Part shown: positions 11,160 through 18,800 of the stretch, one piece after another
Numbering within the stretch: the first letter of the stretch is position 1
Layout of the letters: each line of letters begins with the position of its first letter
From: Methylobacterium symbioticum
GTDB taxonomy: Bacteria > Pseudomonadota > Alphaproteobacteria > Rhizobiales > Beijerinckiaceae
Assembly (NCBI RefSeq): GCF_902141845.1
Contig: NZ_CABFPH010000024.1
Coordinates: forward strand, 1-63,965
DNA length: 63,965 bases
Reading direction: 5' to 3'
The notes under the pieces: model-generated
Databases searched by the model: none
The model's input: the letters and a program-made list of their open reading frames with translations, nothing else
Told to the model about the DNA's origin: nothing
Made by a program: the position numbers and the translations under genes

Positions 11160-11471
11160 TCAGTGGGTCCAGGGCGCGGTGCGGCTGAACTTGAAATTGT
11201 CCGAGTAGGACAGGCCCTTGCGCGGGATCGGCTTGTGCGGCTCCTCGACCCGGTAGCTGATGCCGGCGCGCGTCGCGTAGGCCACCGCCTCCTCGCGGGT
11301 CTCGAATTCCAGCCTGACCTGCTGCAGCATGTCGCCGGAGCTGGTCCAGCCCATCAGCGGTTCGGTCTCGCGCGGGGCGGTCTGGTCGAATTCCAGGATC
11401 CAGAGCTTGGTGCGGGCGAGGCCCGACTGCGAGGCGTCCTTCGACGGCTGGTAGATGCGGGCGCTCGGCAT
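11160..11471 (-). CDS. NDUFS4-like NADH:ubiquinone oxidoreductase accessory subunit
   Basis: 103-aa homologue of the mitochondrial complex I 18-kDa subunit family (ETC complex I subunit conserved region), found in alphaproteobacteria. Family marks are the ARIYQPSKDASQSG opening, WILEFD, MGWTSSGDM, the central FETREEAVAYA helix and the SDNFKFSR...PWTH end. The ATG at 11471 is preferred to a TTG at 11495. It supports complex I assembly or stability at the cytoplasmic side of the membrane. The gene is isolated from the nuo cluster, as is usual, and follows tRNA-Pro on the same strand after about 33 bp. Confidence 0.92.
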   Translation of the reverse strand: MPSARIYQPSKDASQSGLARTKLWILEFDQTAPRETEPLMGWTSSGDMLQQVRLEFETREEAVAYATRAGISYRVEEPHKPIPRKGLSYSDNFKFSRTAPWTH

Positions 11472-11504
11472 GGCGACGGGAACGGCTCCGGACAAACACG
11501 AAGA

Positions 11505-11581
11505 TGGTCGGGGCGATAGGATTCGAACCTACGACCCCCTGGTCCCAAACCAGGTGCGCTACCAGACTGCGCTACACCCCG
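11505..11581 (-). tRNA. tRNA-Pro (anticodon UGG)
   Basis: The minus strand folds into a full cloverleaf. Acceptor arm is CGGGGTG/CGCCCCG, the D arm carries AGCGCAG...GGTAGCGC, the anticodon stem CCTGG/CCAGG encloses TTTGGGA (anticodon TGG), and the T arm is GTAGG-TTCGAAT-CCTAT. The discriminator is A and the CCA end is encoded (11505-11507). The T-loop GGTTCGAATC is canonical. Confidence 0.98.
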
Positions 11582-11591
11582 CCACGCCCGC

Positions 11592-11620
11592 GTTTTACGG
11601 TTTCCGCAGCGCAGCGGCAA
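11592..11620 (-). promoter_or_regulatory. Sigma-70-type promoter of tRNA-Pro
   Basis: On the minus strand TTGCCG (11615-11620) and TAAAAC (11592-11597) are 17 bp apart. They would start transcription about 4-6 bp before the tRNA 5' end at 11581. The spacing and position fit a housekeeping tRNA promoter. Confidence 0.6.
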
Positions 11621-11697
11621 GGCGCATCCGCGCCGCTTGACCCCGCTCTCCCCGCGTCCCACCTCCGGCTGCGCGAGGGGGATGCACGAGGACCGCG

Positions 11698-12405
11698 ATG
11701 ATCGATCTCCATTACTGGCCGACGCCGAACGGCCACAAGGTCACGATGTTCCTGGAGGAGACCGGCCTGCCCTACCGGATCGTTCCGGTGAATATCGGAG
11801 CGGGCGACCAGTTCAAGCCGGACTTCCTGGCGATCGCCCCGAACAACCGCATGCCGGCGATCGTCGACCACGCGCCCGCGGGCGGCGGCGCGCCGGTCTC
11901 GCTGTTCGAGTCGGGCGCGATCCTGCTCTATCTCGCCGAGAAGACCGGGCGCTTCATCCCGTCGGACCTGCGCGGCCGGGCCGAGGTGCTGCAATGGCTG
12001 TTCTGGCAGATGGGCGGCCTCGGGCCGATGCTCGGCCAGAACCACCACTTCACGCAATACGCGCCGGAGAAGGTGCCCTACGCGATCAACCGCTACCTCA
12101 ACGAGACCAACCGCCTCTACGGCGTGCTCGATCGGCGGCTTGCCGACCGTGCCTATGTGGCCGGCGCCGACTACAGCATCGCCGACATGGCCTGCTATCC
12201 CTGGATCGTGCCCTACGAGAAGCAGGGCCAGAGCCTCGACGACCACCCGAACCTGAAGCGCTGGTTCGAGGCCGTGCGCGACCGCGCCGGCACGGTGGCC
12301 GCCTACGCCAAGGGGCCCGAGGTCAACCCGAATCTCGGCCAGACCATGAGCGAGGACGCCAAGAAGGTGATGTTCGGGCAGACGGCGGCGAACACCAAGC
12401 GCTGA
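11698..12405 (+). CDS. Glutathione S-transferase, YfcG/YghU-like (Nu class)
   Basis: 235-aa two-domain GST: a thioredoxin-like N-terminal domain (about residues 1-90, with YWPTPNGHKV at the glutathione site, PNNRMPAIVD containing the cis-proline, and FESGAILLYLAEK) and an all-helical C-terminal domain. TPNG at the active-site loop and the QMGGLGPMLGQNHHF segment are typical of the YfcG/YghU group, which acts mainly as a glutathione disulfide-bond reductase. GAGG precedes the ATG. It is transcribed away from tRNA-Pro and followed by a double hairpin. Confidence 0.93.
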   Translation: MIDLHYWPTPNGHKVTMFLEETGLPYRIVPVNIGAGDQFKPDFLAIAPNNRMPAIVDHAPAGGGAPVSLFESGAILLYLAEKTGRFIPSDLRGRAEVLQWLFWQMGGLGPMLGQNHHFTQYAPEKVPYAINRYLNETNRLYGVLDRRLADRAYVAGADYSIADMACYPWIVPYEKQGQSLDDHPNLKRWFEAVRDRAGTVAAYAKGPEVNPNLGQTMSEDAKKVMFGQTAANTKR

Positions 12406-12425
12406 CACCCCCGCCCCTCCCCCAA

Positions 12426-12487
12426 CCCAAGTCGGGCCTGCCCGACTTGGGCAGAGCGATGCGGATCTTGGGCAAGCCCGAGATCCG
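12426..12487. terminator. Two consecutive hairpins between convergent genes
   Basis: The first is a perfect 12-bp stem (12426-12437 with 12440-12451, 2-nt loop). The second is a 12-bp stem with one mismatch (12462-12473 with 12476-12487). They lie between the convergent GST and metallo-beta-lactamase-fold genes and can act in both directions, although no T-run follows. CCAAGTCGGGC-type palindromes may also be a repeat element. Confidence 0.55.
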
Positions 12488-12503
12488 TGGGGGGCAGCGG
12501 CGG

Positions 12504-13370
12504 CTATTGTCGCAAGGACTCCAGCGGCACCGGCGCCGCGTGCGGCCGGCTGCCGAGCATCTGGTCGATCAGGGCCAGCACCTCGGCCCGGCCGCAATTG
12601 GCGGCCGGCTCGAAGGGCGTCCAGGTCTGGGTGAAGTCGAGGCGCTCGAACACGTCGCGGTAGCGGCGCAGCTCGTTGACGGTCAGCGGCACGCCGCGCA
12701 CGAAGGCCTTGTGGGCCGAGATGGTGAGCGCCCGGCGGGCATCGTTCGGGTCGAGTTCGAACTTCAGGGCGTCGCCGCAGAAGCAGATCTTCCGCTTGCG
12801 GTCGAACAGCACCGCGTGGCCGTCGAAATGGCCGGCGGTGCGGTGCAGTTCGAGGCCGGGCAGCGGCTCCAGGAAGTCGTCGTAGGGCCAGGAGACCTGC
12901 AGGGCCGCGCTCCAGGTGAAGTCGGCCGCCGGCAGGCAGAGCTCGGGATCGAAGCGGTCCTGCAACTGCACCAGCGCGCCGTAGGAATGCGGGTGCGAGG
13001 CGGAGAGCACCTGCATCCCCCCGAGCCGTTCGATCTGGTCGAGGGCCGCCTCGCTGAAGACCGGGCAGCCCTCGAAGCCCATATTCCCGGTCTCGGTCCG
13101 GATCAGGTAGGCGGACGGCCCGATGCCGGAGACCGGCTCGTTCCAGAAGCGCCAGATGCCCGGCTCCAGCTCCTGCCAGTGGCAGGGGAAGGCGGCCTGC
13201 GCCTCCGCCGCCGTGCGGAAGCGCCAGCCGTCCTGCGGCACCACGTGGCGGGCATCCAGGCACATCGGGCAGGCGGGCGGCGCCTCGAAATGGCGCTGCC
13301 AGAAGCCGCAATTGTCGCAGGTATAGGCGGGCAGCTTCAGGGCGCCCGCGAAGGGCAGGTAACCGGGCAC
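12504..13370 (-). CDS. Metallo-beta-lactamase-fold protein with N-terminal zinc ribbon
   Basis: The N-terminus carries CDNC (about residues 18-21) and CPMC some 15 residues later, a likely rubredoxin-type zinc ribbon. The rest has the metallo-beta-lactamase layout: GIGPSAYLI strand, SHPHSYG at the first metal-motif position, TAGHFDGHAV at the second and FCGDALKF at the third. The canonical HxHxDH is reduced to HPHSYG, so at most part of the usual di-metal site is present; hydrolase activity is uncertain. A GTG start at 13370 gives 288 aa; a TTG at 13442 would add 24 residues without clear homology. It is convergent with the GST gene. Confidence 0.75.
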   Translation of the reverse strand: MPGYLPFAGALKLPAYTCDNCGFWQRHFEAPPACPMCLDARHVVPQDGWRFRTAAEAQAAFPCHWQELEPGIWRFWNEPVSGIGPSAYLIRTETGNMGFEGCPVFSEAALDQIERLGGMQVLSASHPHSYGALVQLQDRFDPELCLPAADFTWSAALQVSWPYDDFLEPLPGLELHRTAGHFDGHAVLFDRKRKICFCGDALKFELDPNDARRALTISAHKAFVRGVPLTVNELRRYRDVFERLDFTQTWTPFEPAANCGRAEVLALIDQMLGSRPHAAPVPLESLRQ

Positions 13371-13450
13371 GGGGCTCGCTCGCGGCTCGAGGATCGGTCG
13401 AAGAGCGGTATCAGGCCGCGCGCCTGAACGCAGCCCGAGCAAGCCACAAG

Positions 13451-13480
13451 AAAAAACCCGCCGGCCTCGCGGCCGGCGGG
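13451..13480 (-). terminator. Intrinsic terminator of the RND efflux operon
   Basis: On the minus strand a perfect 10-bp GC stem (CCCGCCGGCC/GGCCGGCGGG, loop GCGA) runs straight into six T residues (A-run 13451-13456 on plus). It starts 12 bp after the stop codon of the RND permease, which reads the same way. Confidence 0.93.
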
Positions 13481-13492
13481 GTCAACCCCGGA

Positions 13493-16400
13493 TCAGTGGG
13501 CCGGGCTCGGATGGCCGTGGCCGGGCTCCTCGGCATGCGGATCCTTGCCGCGCTTCCTGGCGATCCAGATCACGAAGCGGCGGATCACCACGTAGAAGAC
13601 CGGCGTCAGGAACAGGCCGAAGAAGGTCGCGCCGATCATCCCGAAGAACACCGCCGTGCCGAGCGCCTGGCGCATCTCGGCGCCCGGGCCCGTCGCGATG
13701 ACGAGGGGCAGGGTGCCGAGGATGAAGGCGAAGGCCGTCATCAGGATCGGGCGCAGGCGGAGCTTGCAGGCCTGCACCGCCGCCTCGACGGGCCCCTTGC
13801 GTTCGTTCTCCTCGATGTCGTGGGCGAACTCGACGATCAGGATCGCGTTCTTGGCGGCGAGGCCGATCAGCACGATCAGGCCGATCTGGGTGAGGATGTT
13901 GTTGTCCTGTCCCCGGAGCTGCACCCCGAACAGGGCCGCCAGCACGCCTGTCGGCACCACCAGCAGGATCGCGAGCGGCAGCGCCCAGGATTCGTACTGC
14001 GCGGCGAGCACGAGGAAGACCAGCAGCACGCCGAGCGCGAAGACGTAGATCGCCGTGCCGCCGGCCGCCTTCTGCTGGTAGGCGATCTCGGTCCAGTCGT
14101 AGGAATAGCCGTCGGGCAGGTTCTTCTTGGCGATCTCTTCCATGGCGTCGAGCGCCTGGCCGGTGGAGATGCCGGGCTGGGCCACGCCCTGGACCGGCAC
14201 CGAGTAGTAGAGGTTGAACCGCTGCACGATCTGCGGGCCGGTGATCTCGCGGATCGTGGCGAGCGTGCCCATCGGCACCAGCGCGCCGGTGGAGGAGCGG
14301 ACCTTCAGCTGCTCGATATCCTGCTTGGAGACGCGGAACTGCGCGTCGCCCTGCACGCGCACCTGATAGATGCGCCCCAGCGTGTTGAAGTCGTTCACGT
14401 AGGCCCCGCCGAGCGCCGCCTGCACCGTCGAGAAGACGTTGCCGAGCGGCACGTTCAGCATCCGCGCCACCGTGCGGTCGATGTCGAGGTAGAGCTGCGG
14501 CGTGTCGTTGCCGAAGGTGGTGAACACCCGCGTCACGTCCTTGCTCTGGTTGGCCTGGCCGAGGAGCTCGCCGACATTGGCGAGCAGCGGGCCGATGGCC
14601 GAGGATTGCCGGCTCTCCACCTGCATCTTGAAGCCGCCGCCCTGGCCGAGGCCGCGCACGGGCGGGGGCGGGATCACGATGATGCGGGCTTCCTGGATGT
14701 TGGCGGTCGCCTTCAGCACGTCGCCGGTGATGACGGCGGCCGAGCGGCCCTTGGTCGCCCGCTCCTTGGCCCCCGCGAGCGTGATGAACATCACGCCCGA
14801 ATTGGTGGTGTTGGTGAAGGTGGCGCCGTCGAAGCCCGCGATGATCACGGTGTTCGTCACGCCCTCGATCTTGCGGGCCTCCGCGGCGGCGCGGTTCACC
14901 ACCTCGGTGGTGCGGTCGAGCGAGGCACCCGAGGGAAGCTGCACCACGCCGATCAGGTAGCCCTGGTCCTGATCGGGGATGAAGCCCGTCGGCGTGGTGT
15001 GGGCGAGGTGGAGCGTGCCCGCGATCACCGCCGCGTAGACGAGCAGCATCGCGATCAGGCCGATCGTGTAGGTGGTCAGCCCGTGGATCGTGCGCGAATA
15101 GCCGTGCGACAGCCAGTCGAAGCCGCGGTTGAACAGGCTCGCCAGCCAGTTGACGAAGCGGGTGAGGAAGAACTTCGGCTTGGCCTGCGCGTGGTGCGGC
15201 TTCAGCAGCAGCTTGCAGAGCGCTGGCGACAGGGTCAGCGAGTTGAAGGCCGAGATCAGGGTCGAGGCCGCGATGGTGAGGGCGAACTGCTTGTAGAACT
15301 GTCCCGAGATGCCGGGGATGAAGGCGGTCGGGATGAACACCGCCGCCAGCACCAGCGCGATGGCGACGACCGCCGAGCCGACCTCGTCCATGGTCTTGTG
15401 CGCGGCCTCGCCGGGCGAGAGCCCCTCGGCCATGTTGCGCTCGACGTTCTCGACCACGACGATGGCGTCGTCGACCACGATGCCGATGGCGAGCACCAGC
15501 CCGAACAGGGTCAGGTTGTTGAGCGAGAAGCCGAAGGCCGCCATCGCCGCGAAGGTGCCGACCAGCGAGACGGGGATGGCGAGCACGGGGATCAGGGCCG
15601 TGCGCCAGCTCTGGAGGAAGACCAGCACCACGATCACGACGAGGCCGACCGCCTCGAACAGGGTCTTGTAGACCTCGTGGATCGATTCCTCGATGAACTC
15701 GGTCGGGTTGTAGGCGATGCGGTACTCGACGTCCGGCGGGAAGTTCTTCTTCAGGTTCTCCATCACGTTGCGGACGGAGGCCGCCGCGTCGAGGGCGTTG
15801 GTGCCGGGGCGCTGGAAGGCGCCGATGCCCACGGCCGGCGTCGCGTTGAGGAAGGAGTTCGTCGTGTAGTCCTTCTGGCCCATCTCGACGCGGGCCACGT
15901 CCTTCACCCGCACGAGGCGCCCGTCGGAGGCTTTGACGATCACCTCGGCGAACTCTTCCGGCGTCTGGAAGCGCCCTTGCGACTGCACCACGAGCTGGAA
16001 GGCCTGGCCCGTCGCCGCGGGCGGCGAGTTCAGGGCGCCGGCCGCCACCTGCACGTTCTGCTCCTGCAGCGCGGTGGTGATGTCGTTGGTGGTCAGGCCG
16101 TAGGCGGCGAGCTTCTGGGGATCGAGCCAGATGCGCTCGGCATACTCGTTGCCGCCGAAGATCGTGATGTCGCCGACGCCGTCGAGGCGCAGGAGCTCGT
16201 CGCGGATGTTCAGGTAGATGTAGTTGGCCAGGTAGTTCTGGTCGTAGGTCTTCTTCGGCGACAGGAGGTGCACGACCAGCATCAGGTCGGGCGAGGCCTT
16301 GCGCACGGTGACGCCGAGGTTGCGCACGTCCGGCGGCAGGCGGGGCTGGGCGACCGAGAGCCGGTTCTGGACGAGGACGTTCGCGATATCGAGGTTGGTG

Positions 16401-16696
16401 CCGACCTTGAAGGTCACGGTCAGCAGCATGTTGCCGTCGTTGGTCGACAACGACGTCATGTAGAGCATGTTGTCGACGCCGTTGACCTCCTGCTCGATCG
16501 GCGTCGCGATGGTCGCGGCCACCGTCTCGGCGTTGGCGCCGGGGAAGGAGGCGCGCACCGTCACGGTCGGCGGCACGATCTCGGGATACTGCGAGACCGG
16601 CAGCGACAGGTAGGCCACGTAGCCGAGGATCAGGAAGACGATCGAGGTGACCGAGGCGAAGATCGGCCGGTCCACGAAGAAATGGGCAAAGCGCAT
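13493..16696 (-). CDS. RND multidrug efflux permease (HAE1/AcrB-type)
   Basis: Inner-membrane proton-driven drug pump; a trimer that exports hydrophobic compounds through a periplasmic adaptor and an outer-membrane channel. The 1067-aa length, the opening FFVDRPIFASVTSI and the PVSQYPEI motif are AcrB-like. Proton-relay residues are in place: D409-D410 in GIVVDDAIVVVEN and K949 in GLAAKNAILIVEF. Two large periplasmic loops separate TM1-TM2 and TM7-TM8. The adaptor gene lies upstream on the same strand, 128 bp away. No outer-membrane factor gene is present, so the pump probably uses a TolC-like protein encoded elsewhere. Confidence 0.96.
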   Translation of the reverse strand: MRFAHFFVDRPIFASVTSIVFLILGYVAYLSLPVSQYPEIVPPTVTVRASFPGANAETVAATIATPIEQEVNGVDNMLYMTSLSTNDGNMLLTVTFKVGTNLDIANVLVQNRLSVAQPRLPPDVRNLGVTVRKASPDLMLVVHLLSPKKTYDQNYLANYIYLNIRDELLRLDGVGDITIFGGNEYAERIWLDPQKLAAYGLTTNDITTALQEQNVQVAAGALNSPPAATGQAFQLVVQSQGRFQTPEEFAEVIVKASDGRLVRVKDVARVEMGQKDYTTNSFLNATPAVGIGAFQRPGTNALDAAASVRNVMENLKKNFPPDVEYRIAYNPTEFIEESIHEVYKTLFEAVGLVVIVVLVFLQSWRTALIPVLAIPVSLVGTFAAMAAFGFSLNNLTLFGLVLAIGIVVDDAIVVVENVERNMAEGLSPGEAAHKTMDEVGSAVVAIALVLAAVFIPTAFIPGISGQFYKQFALTIAASTLISAFNSLTLSPALCKLLLKPHHAQAKPKFFLTRFVNWLASLFNRGFDWLSHGYSRTIHGLTTYTIGLIAMLLVYAAVIAGTLHLAHTTPTGFIPDQDQGYLIGVVQLPSGASLDRTTEVVNRAAAEARKIEGVTNTVIIAGFDGATFTNTTNSGVMFITLAGAKERATKGRSAAVITGDVLKATANIQEARIIVIPPPPVRGLGQGGGFKMQVESRQSSAIGPLLANVGELLGQANQSKDVTRVFTTFGNDTPQLYLDIDRTVARMLNVPLGNVFSTVQAALGGAYVNDFNTLGRIYQVRVQGDAQFRVSKQDIEQLKVRSSTGALVPMGTLATIREITGPQIVQRFNLYYSVPVQGVAQPGISTGQALDAMEEIAKKNLPDGYSYDWTEIAYQQKAAGGTAIYVFALGVLLVFLVLAAQYESWALPLAILLVVPTGVLAALFGVQLRGQDNNILTQIGLIVLIGLAAKNAILIVEFAHDIEENERKGPVEAAVQACKLRLRPILMTAFAFILGTLPLVIATGPGAEMRQALGTAVFFGMIGATFFGLFLTPVFYVVIRRFVIWIARKRGKDPHAEEPGHGHPSPAH

Positions 16697-16757
16697 CGGT
16701 CAAACCTCTCGGCCGGCGCCCGGATCGGGCCCGCGCCTCGCGTCACCTGCGGTATCG

Positions 16758-16788
16758 CGGGCCGCCCCCGGCATCCGGAGGCGGCCCG
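16758..16788 (-). other. Intercistronic hairpin between adaptor and pump genes
   Basis: Perfect 9-bp stem CGGGCCGCC/GGCGGCCCG with a 13-nt loop in the 128-bp gap between the two efflux genes. It has no T-run. It could stabilise the adaptor message or partly attenuate readthrough into the pump gene, a common way to set subunit ratio; that role is inferred. Confidence 0.4.
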
Positions 16789-16824
16789 TCTGGTCTCTGG
16801 CGCGCCAGCGCCCGGCGGTCCCGG

Positions 16825-17964
16825 TCAGGTCCGGCTCGGAGGCAGCGTCTGCGAGTCCGGCGTCACCTTCGCCCCGGGGCGGACGCGGGCGAGGCCGTTG
16901 ATGACCACGGTCTCGTCGCCCTTCAGCCCCTCGCGGATCACCCGATAGCCGTCGACCTTGGGCCCGAGCTTGACCTCGCGGGCCGAGGCGGTGCCGTCCT
17001 CGGAGACGAGGTAGACGATGCGCTTGTCCTGGTTGGCGGAGATCGCCTCGTCGGGCAGCAGCACGCCCTGGAAGGGCTTGGTCGCCGGCATCGAGACGAT
17101 GCCGAACAGGCCCGGCTTGATGAACCCGTCCGGGTTCTCGACGGTGGCGCGCAGGAGCACCGTGCCGGTGGCGTTGTCGACGCGGTTGTCCACGAAGTCG
17201 AGGGTGCCCTTGCGGGTCGGCTTCTCGTCCCCGGTGAGCGCGATCATGATCGGCACGCCCTTGCCGCGCTGGGTCTGGCCCATGCCGATGTCGAGGCTGC
17301 GCTGGTACTTGAGGAAGGATTTCTCGTCGACGGTGAAGCCGAAATAGATCGGATCGAGCGAGACGATCGTGGTCAGCATCGTCTGGTCGGTGATGACGAT
17401 GTTGCCTTCCGTGACGCGGCGCTGGCTGATGCGTCCGTTGATCGGCGACTTCACCTCGGTGAAGTCGTAGTTGAGCTGGGCGTTGCGCAAGGCCGCCTCG
17501 GCGCTGTCCACGTCCGCCTGCGCCGTCTGCGAGGCCTGCCGGCGCTGGTCGGTGACCTGCTCGGAGATGTTGCCGCCCCGCGACAGGGTCTGGGCGCGCT
17601 CCAGATCCGTCTGCGTGAAGGACAGGCGCGCCTTGGCCGAGGTCAGCGCGGCCTGGGCCTGCTCCAGGGCCGCCTTGTACGGCCGGCGGTCGATCACGAA
17701 GAGCACGTCGCCCTTCTTCACGGTGGCGCCGTCCGTGAACTGGATCTTGTCGAGGTAGCCGGTGACGCGGGCGCGCACCTCGACGAACTCGATCGGGTCG
17801 AACCGGCCCGTATACTGGTCCTGCTCCACGATCTCGCGGACCACGGGCTTGGCCACCGTCACCTTGGGCGGCGGACCGCCCGGAGCCTGGGCGAGGGCCG
17901 CGCCGCCGGGATATGCGGCGAGCGCGGCGAGGAGCGGGAGGAGGCGGACGAGCCGGCTGCGCAT
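16825..17964 (-). CDS. RND efflux periplasmic adaptor (membrane fusion protein)
   Basis: Links the RND permease to the outer-membrane channel. Domains in order: signal peptide (residues 1-25, ending GGAALAQA); first half of the barrel-sandwich (VEVRARVTGYLDKIQF.DGATVKKGD); an alpha-helical hairpin rich in Ala, Gln and Glu (about 100-165); the second half of the lipoyl-like domain (SPINGRISQRRVTEGN); a beta-barrel; and a membrane-proximal domain. ATG at 17964 is chosen because the signal peptide begins there; ATG 17982 and longer frames are possible. 379 aa is typical. It is cotranscribed with the permease. No local regulator gene adjoins it. Confidence 0.94.
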   Translation of the reverse strand: MRSRLVRLLPLLAALAAYPGGAALAQAPGGPPPKVTVAKPVVREIVEQDQYTGRFDPIEFVEVRARVTGYLDKIQFTDGATVKKGDVLFVIDRRPYKAALEQAQAALTSAKARLSFTQTDLERAQTLSRGGNISEQVTDQRRQASQTAQADVDSAEAALRNAQLNYDFTEVKSPINGRISQRRVTEGNIVITDQTMLTTIVSLDPIYFGFTVDEKSFLKYQRSLDIGMGQTQRGKGVPIMIALTGDEKPTRKGTLDFVDNRVDNATGTVLLRATVENPDGFIKPGLFGIVSMPATKPFQGVLLPDEAISANQDKRIVYLVSEDGTASAREVKLGPKVDGYRVIREGLKGDETVVINGLARVRPGAKVTPDSQTLPPSRT

Positions 17965-18181
17965 GGTGTGGTCCCTGAGCATCGGCCCGCCGGAAGCGGC
18001 GGAGCCTGCGGGCGGGGATGCATGGTCTGAGGGTTCCGAAACGGAGTCCCGCACGCTGGCGGGCGCGGGCCGGATCCGGCTCCTGCGCCCTAGTCCTTCG
18101 CGCGAACCCGGGTTGTGCGTCACCGCACACGGCGTCGCCGGTCCGCCGGTTCGTCCCGGCGAAAACGGACCGGTCTGCGGA

Positions 18182-18502
18182 TTACTCAACCGCCTCACCG
18201 GCGGCGTACCAGTCCTTGAAGCCGCCGCGGTAATGCTCCTCGGTGGCGTGCCCGGCGCTCTGCATGGCCTGGAGCGCGTGGAGCGAGCGCACGCCCGCGG
18301 CGCAGGCGAAGACCGGGCGGCGCCCGTCCTGCCGGATCAGCTCGGAGAGGGCCGCCGGATCGAAGACGGAGAGCGGGTGGGTGACGGCGCCGGGGATGTG
18401 GCCGCCCGCATATTCGTGGGGCTCGCGCACGTCGATCACCAGCATCGTCCCGTCGGCGAGCCCCTTCTTGACCGTATCCCGGTCGAGATCGACCACACGC
18501 AT
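18182..18502 (-). CDS. Single-domain rhodanese-like protein
   Basis: 106-aa rhodanese with the CH2A-type opening VIDVREPHEYAGGHIPGA and a catalytic cysteine at C67 in VFACAAGVRS. Such domains carry persulfide sulfur to acceptors such as cyanide or thiolation pathways; the substrate is not shown by sequence. The size corresponds to GlpE/PspE-type free-standing rhodaneses. It has no signal peptide, so it is cytoplasmic. Its stop lies about 220 bp ahead of the efflux adaptor start on the same strand. Confidence 0.9.
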   Translation of the reverse strand: MRVVDLDRDTVKKGLADGTMLVIDVREPHEYAGGHIPGAVTHPLSVFDPAALSELIRQDGRRPVFACAAGVRSLHALQAMQSAGHATEEHYRGGFKDWYAAGEAVE

Positions 18503-18800
18503 CGGCAGACTTCCTCCCGCAGGCGGGCCCCGGCCGGGACACCGCTGCCATCCTCGGTTCCGCGGGTCCCGCGGGCGCCATGCGCCTCCGCATCCGGGTG
18601 GGACCGCGGCGGTCCGGCCCGATCCGCCGGAGGCCGCGCGGCGGCGAAAAGCGCCGCGCTTTCGGTAGGCTGACGCTTTTCCTTATTCATCAGCCTCGCC
18701 CGGCGCAACACAGCGTCGTGATCGCGGCCGGCGCCGCGGCACCGAGCCGCTCTCCGGCGAGGCGGTCCCCTTTCCCGCCGGGACGCGCTATCGTGCCGCC

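Noticed and set aside
13496..16948. 1150-codon open frame on the plus strand
   Set aside because: Antisense to the RND efflux gene, extremely rich in His, Asp, Arg and Glu; it is a codon-bias shadow.
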